From Polyodon spathula (lineage: Eukaryota; Chordata; Actinopteri; Acipenseriformes; Polyodontidae): 64,000 bases of DNA. The notes under the pieces were generated by a model. That model searched no databases, was not told where the DNA came from, and was given only the letters and a program-made list of their open reading frames with translations. The position numbers and the translations under genes were made by a program. Where the stretch lies: positions 71,367,256 to 71,431,255 of the forward strand of contig NC_054539.1 of NCBI RefSeq assembly GCF_017654505.1, read 5' to 3'. Shown here piece after piece: positions 56,801 to 63,434 of the stretch. The stretch's first letter is position 1. The number at the start of each line of letters is the position of its first letter.

Positions 56801-59800
56801 AAATGCAAATCCCTGAGTTTATTAGCCTTTATGTGATGGGACAACAAAATTTGGGCATGTGCGTTTCAGGAACGCATGAAAAGAAAAGCTAGCGCGATCT
56901 CTGCAAGAGTTCAAAGAACACATTATACCCCCCCCCCCCCCTCCAAAATAAATAAATGAGGATTCTGCATTAGATCACTAGATCTTCAAAATAAGACAAT
57001 AAATCCAGCAGTATTATCAATCAAATAGCAACCATAATGCTGTTTTTAGCATAAAAAATATGCAACAGGTGCTGTGCTTACCTGTTACAGTTCTCATAAA
57101 AGTAAGAAACAGAAATTTCAGTAATTTCTTATATTTGCCAAACAAGAACAACAATGGTGCTTTGAAGACAATGATGTACTTCACGAATATGACAGCAGGG
57201 GGCAGATTTGAGCTACTGTACAGAAATATGGGAAAACATAATAGGGGGGGCGGGGGGAATGGGGTTAGGACACAGCAACCAGTCTTCCGAACTCAGCCCC
57301 CCCCCCCCCCCCCAAAAAAAAAAAATCAACACTGATGAAAAAACAGTCAAATATTGCAAAGAGGCAACTCCAACCCCCTCCCAGCCCAGACAACAACCTC
57401 TATTACGATGGCTACTAAAAGCTTCAAACAGGTTTCTAATTATAAATTTCACAAGTGCTGAAACCAACAAAACTTCAAACCGTGCGTCTGCTCTGACCGA
57501 CCTTGCGAATCAGACACTTCCACTTGAGAGGACTCATTGTTATCCCGCCGTCGCTGTTTCTCGTCCTCCCAAATGGCTTGCAAACCAGGATTTCTGGTTT
57601 CTGCTGGAAAACGAAGAAATGTATTTAATCCTTCTACCCATCAGCAACAGTTAAACTGAACTATCAACCAAAAACATGCAAGTCTTGTTACTACCAGGAG
57701 TCTGTTGTCAAGTATAGCGGAGAAAGACTATACAAGGCAAGGCTGGCAGGAGGGAGACCCAGCACGGTTATTTTTTTTTTTTTGTTTCATTTATGAAGTC
57801 TAATAAAAAGTGGTTTTGAATGAGCTGGGATTGGAGGACCCTTAGCCACAAGTAACAGATTTTCCACTTGAAATGTAATACAATGCACCCTGTAGTCCTA
57901 AAAACTCAAAAGGAGGAATTACAGTATTGCATGCATAGGTTATAACTGTTTTCTTTGAGGTTGAGCGGAGAGCAGGCTCGAACCCGGGACCCCCCGCATC
58001 AAAGCATAGCGCCGATACCGCTGTACAAAAGAGCCGGCTCCTTTGCAAGGAGCGTACATCAGGCTTATGTCTCTGTATGTGATTACGTCATCTACCAGCC
58101 CTGCTGCTGCCTTCCCCCGTGCACACTACACTACATAATCTAGACCAAATGGTAAAGGCTCCAAGAGTAGCTTGATTTTCTTACTTTCCATTTCCAGGCA
58201 ATTGAGGATATCTGCTGCTACGGCGTCTGCTTCCAGCTCACAAGTGCTCTGCTTCTCAACCCCCTCCAGGACCAAGGAGCTGCAACACAAGCACACTGGC
58301 TAGGATTTCCCAGTTTCCCTTACAATGTCCAGCTGGAATTGACCATTGGTGTAAGCTTACGGGACATGCAATATGGAAATAAATGTAATTTAAGAGTAAA
58401 AGGAAAATATGAAAACAGCTATAACTGCAGAAAGTGTGGTTACGGCATCTTTAAATAAGACATAACTTTTACAGTAAAAAATATGGACAGAAATAGACCC
58501 GCTTCAGCAAACAATGCTGTGTAAACAAGCCAACTGGGAATAGCCCTGCCTATAACTAGATGTAAATATAAAGATTAGCAATTTAAATGGGGGGAGATTC
58601 TCCCACTACAAGACTGTGATAATGTTATTGTAAGACTGACACCAGTTGTATCTCATCACAGTGTTTAAATTCCATAGCCTGTGCTCAGCACGCCTCTAAA
58701 CATGACAGACCAATCCCCCTCACCTCGGTATGGCTTCCTCCTCCCATCGTACAAAGGCTCCCTCCAGGGTAGAATCTGAGAGCTGGACTTCTGGAGTTGA
58801 AGGACTCCTCCACATGCTGCAGTTTAATTTGAAACTGCTGTTAATGGAGCCATCTTTGGGGGTCCCTCCAGCATCATCTGTGGGTATAAGAAAAATGAAG
58901 GAGAAAGGATGAGGAAGGAAGGAATATTGGCACCATACATGCAGCTCCTGACTATGTGGTGTACAGTGTTGTGGAGTGGCTGAAGAGCAGAAGTTTTCAA
59001 ACTGTGAGGTGCAAGAGCTGCCAATACCTGACTGGAAAATACATTTCTGACTTCTTGGCGATTGTACAGAGCTCCGCGGTAAATAGCAGACTCAGTGGGC
59101 CTCCAGGATGATTGACTCAATAAACTACCCAGGCGGGGATCATTTTTTAATCTGACCAACTCCCTGTTAAATCTGACCAATCCCTGTCTTCAGAAGTAAT
59201 TTCAGATCTATCGTAGCTCTTCTACTCTACCGCCGAGCCCTCCTTCATTTCACAGTACACTGGCGGCAGGTTTTAATTAATGCTGTGACGAACATAGGAT
59301 TTTCATGTTCAGATATTCCCTCAATTTAAATATCCATTCAGATATTCATTTTTCAAAAAGTAATAAAAGCCATTATATTGCGCTGAACGCAAGCAGTGAC
59401 AGCATAGCGCTGAGGCATGGCGCCTGTGTGTGCCTTTATTTTAGAGCAAGACCTTACAGCACATAACTTAATACAAAAATATGCCAGGAGTAAACAATAA
59501 AGAATTAAGACCACAGCACACCAGACCGACCCGATAAGGCACCGACATGATGATTTTGTGAGCATCTGAAACGCGACAATACCAATGGATTTTGCTCGTC
59601 AGGCCACCGGTATCGTGTCGCGAGGGTGTTGGTTTCAGACACACACAAAACCGTGTCAGTCTAGTGTGCGGTGGCCTTTACCGCAGTGAATTAGCTGCAA
59701 AACAAATGATGCCAGAAATAGGCGTTCAAGTTAAACCTTGTTTTGTTTATTGCCCAAATAAATAGTACATAAAAGTTGACAACGCATTTTTTTTCACTCC

Positions 59801-62800
59801 CTGCCATTGCAGTTTCTTCACAGTAAAGTGGCCATCGACACGTTTTCATAAAGTAATAACATGAGATTTACTTGTGCCTTTTTGTAGCTGAGCAAGCAAA
59901 CGAAAACTGAAATGAAACTTTAAACACTTCAAATAAAACAAAAACGTGGAAATGGCGTTGTAAAGTGGAAAACATTCACCGTTTTGGTTCTCGTTTGTTA
60001 CATTCCACATAAGTTACAACAAAATATATCTAATATATACAGTCTATATAAAAATCACTATACAGCATATTCAGGAAGTCTGGTACTGTTTAAGGAGGCA
60101 TTTCAGTCCCATGAGATTCCGATTCGCTGTACACCTGCAGTTTATAAATAGTAGTGGTCTTAGCATTTAGTTTTAATTTATGTTTCTGGTTACTGCATGC
60201 AGAATGTAGAAAACGGACAAAACGAGGGGCAACGTTTTAATAAATACATTTTTATAAAGTTATAATAAAAAATTAAAAAAAAGCTGGACAAAATTACAAT
60301 TACTATGTGCTTTTAAATCCTCCACGTCCTTACTTTCTCATTTAAATGTGGAATAAACAATGGGAATAAGTGACTGTATTGATGTTAATACAATCATCTT
60401 AAAATATATATTGTAACTTTATTAAAGATGAGTTGCTTATTTAAATGTTGAACCTGTCCCAGCTGCACTGTATCCTAGTGGAACCTACAGCACGCTCAGT
60501 GCTAGAATAGTGTAACAACCTAGTGATTTCCATCATTGCAGGACTTATTGACTGTCCTGTTTAAGGTCTGAATGGCACGCCCGGGTCTGGTGAAGGCAGA
60601 TGGAGGGCACGATTTAATGCCAAGAGATAAATAGGAGTGCATGTCTGAGCGCAGTTGTCTGAGTGAGAGCAAGAGGTAGACTGGAATTTAGCACAGATAT
60701 AGGTTTTTATTATTTTGTTTTGCTTCTGCGTGATCCTTAATTGTTTATTTGACCTGTGCTAATAAACTTCTGAATTTTAGCACAAAGCTCCTGCCTGCAT
60801 GGAGCCTGCTTTCATTTTACACACAACGTTACAATGTTATTTTAGGAAAATCATATTTTTCTAAATCTTGTACCGTTTAAAGTTTGGGAACCCCTGCTGT
60901 AGAGAGTCATTTGGTCACGGCTTCAGCTCGGGCATTTCAAACACTTAACAAAACACACTTTTGTGATTTACCACTGTAACAGCAAAGCATATTGCTACCT
61001 GTCTCTAAATAAATCAATCAATAAATAAATCAATAAATAAAACAGGGGTTGGTTGAAAGCATGGAATATGAAATTGGGTTATGATATTGCAAGATCTATA
61101 AAGCTGCATTTTCCTGTTCCAGGCCAGTTTCAGTGATAGGTAGTAAACACAAATTACCGATGTACAGAAAAAACACTACTGGGGATTTCTACACTCGGAG
61201 GGATATATCACCACACAGAATATCTGAAATACATTGCAGGCTTGTTGAATTAGCCTGTGGTGTCGTTACACCCTATAGGCCTCTCTATTCACTCTCTCTC
61301 TCTCGCACACACACACAAACAGAAGTTATCATAATCCGATGGACTTGTAGGATATTTTCCATAAACCAGTACCACAGTCCTCATATTTACTTTGATTAGA
61401 TCTCTCCTGGCATTTCTGAAAATGTGAATACACAGAATTAGAAAGCATTTTGTCCAGTCTTTTTACCAAGGGGAAAAAAACAACTAAAAACAAATATACT
61501 TCTAGTATTTAAGATACTTAGGTCAAAGAGGAATCCATTGTAGTGCTGCCAACTATGGAGTAGTTTAACACTAGGAAGGCACCGGTTTGAATCCACTGCC
61601 AAGCAGGCTGGGGAAGCGCTTTAAACCATGAACCATACTAATTTAGGTAAAGGAAACCCCAGCAAGTGCAGAGAAGCAAACTGAAAAGGAAGTCTATTAA
61701 ACTAGAACAAACCCTTTAATCCAGTCTTGCGAAGCAGGAGCATATCCAATCCTTTTTAAAGTGAACTGCTTTTGACTGAGATTTTAAATGGTGATTTACA
61801 AAGAGAGAATGTTCATGATCTCTAGCCTGCGGGTTTGTTTGTAGTTGCCTTGCATGTGACTTTTTTCTTCCCTCATGCTGACTCTCTCCGATATCCCATT
61901 CAACAAACTGGAAGCCATCCAAGCCATTCTCTGCTCATGGCCTACAGGGTGGGAGCTTAGATTGATAAGCATCCCACTGACCTGGCTCATCAATGATGAT
62001 GACATTCTGTAACCTGACACGCATAAACTCAGTGACACGCAGACAGACCTCAAATTAGATCTGCAGGTAGGTTTTACTGACAGCCGTTTCATGTGACGCG
62101 CACTTGTCACATGGATTTGGGAAGATTCAGGGGTCATAGAAGGGAACAGCTATGTAGACTTTTCAGGGGAGGGTGGAATGGGACCAAAACTCCAGTCCTG
62201 CATTAAATTTACCCTACTGGCTTTCCTTTAAGGGCCGACGTGTGCACATGCATCAATATCCAACCTAATACCTAGAAAATATTATAAAATTGAACATGGT
62301 TTTTGAACACTGTTGGTGTTTCAATATTTTACAACTCATATACCAAACATTGTGGTTATAAAGATAACAGCAATATATCAGGCGCCACAGTTAAAGTTCC
62401 CTGCTTGCATGTACTTTCCTTGGCCACTACACTTATTTGCTTTTCTTTGTCTTTCAGGCTTCCGCTCCTTTTCTTGGGCCCTTTATCTCAGTACTTCACT
62501 GCCCCCCTCCCCCCCACCAACGGAACACGAAAACATCCTCAGCGCAAGACAGGCCAGTGGGGCCTTGCTACAGCTGGACCTGCCAGGCTGCAATAGCAAG
62601 GGGTTCATTTCTGGGGCAGGTTTTTGAGGAAACCACTGTTTAACTCAAACGGATGCAGCATTGAACCTCAAGTGAAAAGGTTTTTAATAGTGGGGAGCGT
62701 GTATGCACATGTAGCGATTTCGGTTACACGGCTGGCTCCTCACACAGGGAGAGGCAATCCACACACAGGCGAAGGACGGGCGCGAACCCGGGACCTCTCG

Positions 62801-63434
62801 CACTAAAGCATATCGCAGATACCACTGTACAAAAGAGCCGGCACCTTTTCAAGAAGCGTACATCAGACTTATGTCTTCATATGGGATTACGTCACCTACC
62901 AGCCCTGCTGCCGCCTTCCCCCATGCACGCTACACACAGACTAAGGAAACAAAGTGTTGAAGGAAGAAAAGCACATTAACAGTTCAAGTTTAAAACTTTA
63001 AAAGGGTTTAACTGTAGCTTTAAAAAAAGGGCTCACGTAAGATTCCAGGCAGCATGTGTGTAAGTTTATCAGACAAAACACAGAAACACACTGGACTGTG
63101 CAACTACATTAACAGCTATATTATACGAGTCATTATATTAAATGAATACTGCTGCTCAAGCATAGTTATATATGGAGTGCCTAAACTTATACTTAGCCTA
63201 TATACACAACGAGTATTAAGCCAAAGCAGAACACCCCCCCCAATAAAGAAGTGTAATCTCTTTTTGAAGTGACCTTTTCTCCTGCTCTTCCTGAACCTGA
63301 CGGCTCCAAGTCTGACCAGGTTCATGCCGTACAGGTTGTAGTCGATGAAGAGCTGCAGGAGGTAAGGGATATGCGCCTCATGAGGCTGGTAGATCTTATT
63401 CATGACAGCTCCTCCTTGCAGCAGCTCACAAACC
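27815..63434 (-). CDS. REV3L: REV3L, catalytic subunit of DNA polymerase zeta (29 exons; N-terminus outside window)
   Basis: Family-B polymerase of translesion synthesis in the nucleus. It pairs with REV7/MAD2L2 and POLD2/POLD3 and extends primers past lesions. The 29 exons listed below join in one frame of 2,982 codons plus stop; human is about 3,130 residues, so only about 130 N-terminal residues lie right of the window. In order: N-terminal family-B region ([20 protein letters not shown]), a long disordered centre in the 4.1-kb exon, REV7-binding segments ([26 protein letters not shown]), a degenerate exonuclease-like domain, motif A ([17 protein letters not shown]), motif B, motif C (YGDTDS) and two C-terminal cysteine clusters ([20 protein letters not shown]...C...C). 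All introns are GT-AG. Odd: motif B reads [15 protein letters not shown] against KLIANVTFGYTSANF in human (from memory). The gene converges with SLC16A10, as in human. Confidence 0.95.
28485..28694 (-). CDS. REV3L: REV3L exon 28 of 29, first cysteine cluster (CysA)
   Basis: 210 nt, phase 0 to 0, acceptor aaccatccag, donor gtaaga. [20 protein letters not shown] and [12 protein letters not shown] hold the four CysA cysteines (CPVC, CSRC). A second acceptor cag six bases later is possible; I chose the first because TQK aligns with human IHK. Confidence 0.93.
28951..30066 (-). mobile_element. CR1/L2-type LINE, 5'-truncated and internally deleted, in a REV3L intron
   Basis: Minus-strand copy of the 7-kb element. 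From the 5' side: [20 protein letters not shown], a jump that removes PQGSVLGPL ([14 protein letters not shown]), then [10 protein letters not shown], and later segments to [20 protein letters not shown] and the gggccgaatggcctcctctc tail. Frames break at about 29660-29728 and near 29420. Same orientation as REV3L. Confidence 0.9.
30550..30796 (-). CDS. REV3L: REV3L exon 27 of 29
   Basis: 247 nt, acceptor ctcccccag, donor gtaagc; [20 protein letters not shown] then [20 protein letters not shown], thumb end, conserved. Confidence 0.95.
30797..31469. other. REV3L intron, nothing recognised
   Basis: AT-rich, 673 bp, no repeat or coding signal. Confidence 0.55.
31470..31660 (-). CDS. REV3L: REV3L exon 26 of 29
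   Basis: 191 nt, acceptor accctcacag, donor gtacag; [20 protein letters not shown] then [20 protein letters not shown], thumb region, conserved. Confidence 0.95.
31661..32120. other. REV3L intron, nothing recognised
   Basis: 460 bp between exons 26 and 25, no feature seen. Confidence 0.55.
32121..32258 (-). CDS. REV3L: REV3L exon 25 of 29
   Basis: 138 nt, acceptor cctgtgcag, donor gtgaac; [20 protein letters not shown] then [20 protein letters not shown]; the polymerase KKxY-type motif ([10 protein letters not shown]) is intact. Confidence 0.96.
32259..32665. other. REV3L intron, nothing recognised
   Basis: 407 bp between exons 25 and 24, no feature seen apart from a poly-T tract near 32500. 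Confidence 0.55.
32666..32780 (-). CDS. REV3L: REV3L exon 24 of 29
   Basis: 115 nt, acceptor catctccag, donor gtaacc; [20 protein letters not shown] then [18 protein letters not shown], almost identical to human. Confidence 0.96.
32781..33893. other. REV3L intron, simple sequence only
   Basis: 1.1 kb; GAAGGA-type repeats next to exon 24 (about 32790-32810), a poly-T run (about 32920-32941) and A-rich tracts. No recognisable element. Confidence 0.55.
33894..34003 (-). CDS. REV3L: REV3L exon 23 of 29, polymerase motif C
   Basis: 110 nt, acceptor ttctgcag, donor gtaatg. [20 protein letters not shown] then [22 protein letters not shown] with both metal-binding Asp residues is completed across the splice. 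Confidence 0.96.
34004..34726. other. REV3L intron, nothing recognised
   Basis: 723 bp between exons 23 and 22; no element or coding signal seen. Confidence 0.55.
34727..34933 (-). CDS. REV3L: REV3L exon 22 of 29, polymerase motif B (divergent)
   Basis: 207 nt, phase 0 to 0, acceptor atacacag, donor gtgaga. [20 protein letters not shown] and [10 protein letters not shown] are normal. The motif B stretch reads [15 protein letters not shown], where vertebrate REV3L has KLIANVTFGYTSANF (from memory). The changed codons are at 34751-34756, 34769-34771, 34778-34780 and 34787-34792. SGRMPCVE after it is normal. The catalytic Lys and Asn (K...AN) remain; the Gly of FGY is Asp. Confidence 0.95.
34934..35497. 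other. REV3L intron, nothing recognised
   Basis: 564 bp between exons 22 and 21; short open frames only. Confidence 0.55.
35498..35606 (-). CDS. REV3L: REV3L exon 21 of 29
   Basis: 109 nt, acceptor cgtttcag, donor gtaacg; [20 protein letters not shown] then [15 protein letters not shown], conserved. Confidence 0.95.
35811..35852 (-). repeat. LINE 3'-tail remnant
   Basis: aacataagaaaatgtatgag followed by agaggaggccatttggccca is the reverse complement of the CR1/L2-type tail seen at the end of the three longer copies, diverged and very short. The remainder of this intron (35607-36193) shows nothing. Confidence 0.6.
36194..36438 (-). CDS. REV3L: REV3L exon 20 of 29, polymerase motif A
   Basis: 245 nt, acceptor gtcttccag, donor gtaaaa. 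Contains motif [20 protein letters not shown], with the first catalytic Asp (DFQSLYPSI) intact, followed by [12 protein letters not shown]. Confidence 0.96.
36618..36759 (-). CDS. REV3L: REV3L exon 19 of 29
   Basis: 142 nt, acceptor tttgccag, donor gtcagg (C at +3); [42 protein letters not shown] and GSR replace FLHV and GSQ of human. Confidence 0.92.
36760..37577. other. REV3L intron, nothing recognised
   Basis: 818 bp between exons 19 and 18; no feature seen. Confidence 0.55.
37578..37696 (-). CDS. REV3L: REV3L exon 18 of 29
   Basis: 119 nt, acceptor tttgtgtag, donor gttggg; [20 protein letters not shown] then [17 protein letters not shown]. The Pro in YTPR replaces Phe (LFTFR) of human. 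Confidence 0.93.
37899..38014 (-). CDS. REV3L: REV3L exon 17 of 29
   Basis: 116 nt, acceptor attttctcag, donor gtatga; a variable start ([18 protein letters not shown]) then [19 protein letters not shown], the conserved part. Confidence 0.92.
38015..39051. other. REV3L intron, nothing recognised
   Basis: About 1 kb between exons 17 and 16; A-rich tract near 38430 and a poly-T run near 38759, otherwise nothing. Confidence 0.55.
39052..39167 (-). CDS. REV3L: REV3L exon 16 of 29
   Basis: 116 nt, acceptor tctcacag, donor gtaagg; [20 protein letters not shown] then [11 protein letters not shown], nearly identical to human. Confidence 0.94.
39168..39903. other. REV3L intron, nothing recognised
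   Basis: 736 bp between exons 16 and 15; no feature seen. Confidence 0.55.
39904..40015 (-). CDS. REV3L: REV3L exon 15 of 29
   Basis: 112 nt, acceptor cctgtag, donor gtttgt (weak); [20 protein letters not shown] then [12 protein letters not shown]. The junction residues GSRATA have the same length as the human DIRYQT. Confidence 0.9.
40216..40408 (-). CDS. REV3L: REV3L exon 14 of 29
   Basis: 193 nt, acceptor aatctgcag, donor gtggcc; [20 protein letters not shown] then [19 protein letters not shown], the conserved start of the inactive exonuclease-like domain. Confidence 0.93.
40409..40977. other. REV3L intron, nothing recognised
   Basis: 569 bp between exons 14 and 13; no feature seen. The next introns upstream (41104-41558 and 41642-42086) and 42950-43299 are likewise featureless. 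Confidence 0.55.
40978..41103 (-). CDS. REV3L: REV3L exon 13 of 29
   Basis: 126 nt, phase 0 to 0, acceptor tccttcag, donor gtacca; [20 protein letters not shown] and [20 protein letters not shown] lead into the folded polymerase core. Confidence 0.94.
41559..41641 (-). CDS. REV3L: REV3L exon 12 of 29
   Basis: 83 nt, acceptor ttcacctag, donor gtcatt (C at +3); [20 protein letters not shown] then LLTTQVK, aligning with the human KKGSNTDTLRRVLLTQAK region. Small and divergent but phase-consistent on both sides. Confidence 0.82.
42087..42949 (-). CDS. REV3L: REV3L exon 11 of 29, second REV7-binding site
   Basis: 863 nt, acceptor ctcttcag, donor gtaggt. [20 protein letters not shown] and [15 protein letters not shown] are conserved; [20 protein letters not shown] is the second REV7-binding segment. 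The rest is acidic/Ser linker. Confidence 0.94.
43300..47428 (-). CDS. REV3L: REV3L giant exon (10 of 29), disordered centre and REV7-binding site
   Basis: 4,129 nt, uninterrupted, acceptor tgttgcag, donor gtaatc. Mostly low-complexity Ser/Lys-rich linker that is poorly conserved, with islands: [46 protein letters not shown] then [28 protein letters not shown], and [20 protein letters not shown], the first REV7/MAD2L2 safety-belt site. Basic runs suggest nuclear localisation and DNA-binding segments. Keeping more than 4 kb open argues against a dead pseudogene. Confidence 0.96.
47429..49616. other. REV3L intron, nothing recognised
   Basis: 2.2 kb upstream of the giant exon; AT-rich with an A-rich tract near 48918. 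Short open frames on both strands show no family resemblance. Confidence 0.5.
49617..49759 (-). CDS. REV3L: REV3L exon 9 of 29
   Basis: Acceptor ggtttcag, donor gtgagt, 143 nt; an acidic/Ser-rich stretch ([17 protein letters not shown]) then [14 protein letters not shown], nearly identical to human. Confidence 0.93.
49760..50319. other. REV3L intron, nothing recognised
   Basis: 560 bp between exons 9 and 8; no feature seen. Confidence 0.55.
50320..50551 (-). CDS. REV3L: REV3L exon 8 of 29
   Basis: Acceptor cgtttcag, donor gtgcct (weak), 232 nt; [21 protein letters not shown] and [19 protein letters not shown] match the human exon closely. Confidence 0.92.
50782..50809. repeat. Poly(A) tract
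   Basis: Uninterrupted run of about 28 A in the REV3L intron between exons 8 and 7. From here to the MITE at 51770 I see nothing else. Confidence 0.9.
51770..52408. mobile_element. MITE, family 1 (copy 2), both arms present
   Basis: Arms begin gtaagttgcagggttctgaa (left) and, on the reverse complement of the right end, gtaagtagcggggttccgaa. They stay similar for about 150 bp (ccacatgtt, caactgttta, acctgtaatttt, catcctgacaac). The centre contains a tandem duplication of about 70 bp (aaagctctttatcaaaatgg ... aggaagagcgattta). No coding capacity. Same family as the fragment at 14250-14540. Confidence 0.8.
52539..52661 (-). CDS. REV3L: REV3L exon 7 of 29
   Basis: Acceptor ttttccag, 123 nt; [16 protein letters not shown] and [10 protein letters not shown] are conserved. 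I chose the donor gtacta at 52538 because it restores the phase and the SPIL-ESSQD junction; it is a weak donor, so the end is less certain. Confidence 0.78.
52965..53107 (-). CDS. REV3L: REV3L exon 6 of 29
   Basis: Acceptor taattag, donor gtgggg, 143 nt; [20 protein letters not shown] matches the conserved LSPEMLQCTPANMVEVHKD. The first half is divergent. Confidence 0.87.
53281..53369. repeat. Short hairpin (inverted repeat, about 31-bp arms)
   Basis: Left arm 53281-53311 (atttcaggacgtttcggaca then aaagccct), right arm 53339-53369 is its imperfect reverse complement, loop about 27 bases. The rest of the intron 53108-54710 holds only simple AT tracts (a TATATA run at about 54232). Confidence 0.75.
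54711..54795 (-). CDS. REV3L: REV3L exon 5 of 29
   Basis: Acceptor tttttccag, donor gtaagt, 85 nt; [20 protein letters not shown] then LRQNDLS, matching RFVPATESEKKFQKRLQEIL in human. Confidence 0.9.
54943..55290. mobile_element. MITE, family 2 (copy 2), right arm truncated
   Basis: Starts cactatgtaaaacaattttt after TTA and follows the copy at 23400 almost base for base through ggctattattccccacaaac, gtgatatttcaaaatatcac and tgactacaaaagattta. It then has only the inner part of the second arm (catatgtttttttctgactt) before ending. Confidence 0.85.
55512..56640 (+). mobile_element. Remnant of a hAT-like transposon with a BED-type N-terminal fragment
   Basis: cagaggtcgcgtcaacgcaa at 55512 resembles the CAG-starting terminus of fish hAT elements. 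Downstream, on the same strand, are broken coding pieces: [18 protein letters not shown] (56420-56475, one frame) then [20 protein letters not shown] and [10 protein letters not shown] (56510-56610, next frame). The aromatic W...YPWL followed by C-x2-C is the pattern of BED/zinc-finger N-termini in hAT-related proteins. No catalytic domain or right end was found; assignment is tentative. To the exon at 57502 I see only poly-T, poly-C and G-rich tracts. Confidence 0.4.
57502..57603 (-). CDS. REV3L: REV3L exon 4 of 29
   Basis: Acceptor ttttccag, 102 nt, donor gtcggt (C at +3); [20 protein letters not shown], conserved, then an acidic/Ser linker. Confidence 0.9.
57950..58135 (-). repeat. tRNA-derived SINE, copy 1
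   Basis: On the minus strand: gagccggctcttttgtacag, cggtatcggcgctatgcttt and then the B-box-like GGTTCGAGCCT (57974-57984). The upstream arm contains ggctggtagatgacgtaatc. It matches the second copy at 62700-62940. No intact tRNA fold. Confidence 0.65.
58185..58279 (-). CDS. REV3L: REV3L exon 3 of 29
   Basis: Acceptor gtgttgcag, donor gtaaga, 95 nt; [20 protein letters not shown], highly conserved. A tRNA-derived SINE lies about 50 bp downstream in the following intron. Confidence 0.92.
58280..58723. other. REV3L intron, nothing recognised
   Basis: 444 bp between exons 3 and 2; no feature seen. Confidence 0.55.
58724..58877 (-). CDS. REV3L: REV3L exon 2 of 29
   Basis: Acceptor acccacag, donor gtgagg, 154 nt. 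Encodes a variable linker ending [12 protein letters not shown], matching FRWEQDEIPSS in human. Joins the next exon through a split Ser codon. Confidence 0.88.
58878..60510. other. REV3L intron, nothing recognised
   Basis: AT-rich intron upstream of exon 2; no element or coding signal that I can support. Confidence 0.5.
60511..60833 (+). mobile_element. Possible solo LTR
   Basis: 323 bp starting TGTAAC and ending GTTACA. It contains a TATA-like gagataaatag (about 60623) and ctaataaact (about 60760), then a 3' part rich in T/C, the arrangement of a short LTR. I see no target-site duplication. Confidence 0.4.
60834..62699. other. REV3L intron, nothing firm
   Basis: Contains AAATAAATC-type tracts (61005-61040) and a CT/CA simple repeat (61291-61318). 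A tRNA-like box at about 61580 is too weak to call. Confidence 0.5.
62700..62945 (-). repeat. tRNA-derived SINE, copy 2
   Basis: Same family and orientation as copy 1: minus-strand gtgccggctcttttgtacag, then a diverged B box GGTTCGCGCCC. The ggctggtaggtgacgtaatc arm is present. Confidence 0.65.
63274..63434 (-). CDS. REV3L: REV3L exon 1 of 29 in window
   Basis: Acceptor ctgttcag, phase 1 to 1, 161 nt; [20 protein letters not shown] through FRKSRRK, strongly like the vertebrate N-terminal domain. The donor is gtcact, with C at +3. The first coding exons of the gene lie beyond 64000. Confidence 0.93.

Noticed and set aside
57955..58050. A real tRNA gene
   Set aside because: Only a B-box-like segment and poor arms; a second diverged copy with the same flanking tail shows it is a SINE.
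61545..61625. tRNA-like box ggtttgaatccactgcc
   Set aside because: Single weak B-box match with no A box or cloverleaf; below the level I can support.
27815..63434. REV3L copy as a dead pseudogene
   Set aside because: All 29 exons keep phase, splice dinucleotides and an open frame; only motif B and weak donors hint at relaxed constraint.
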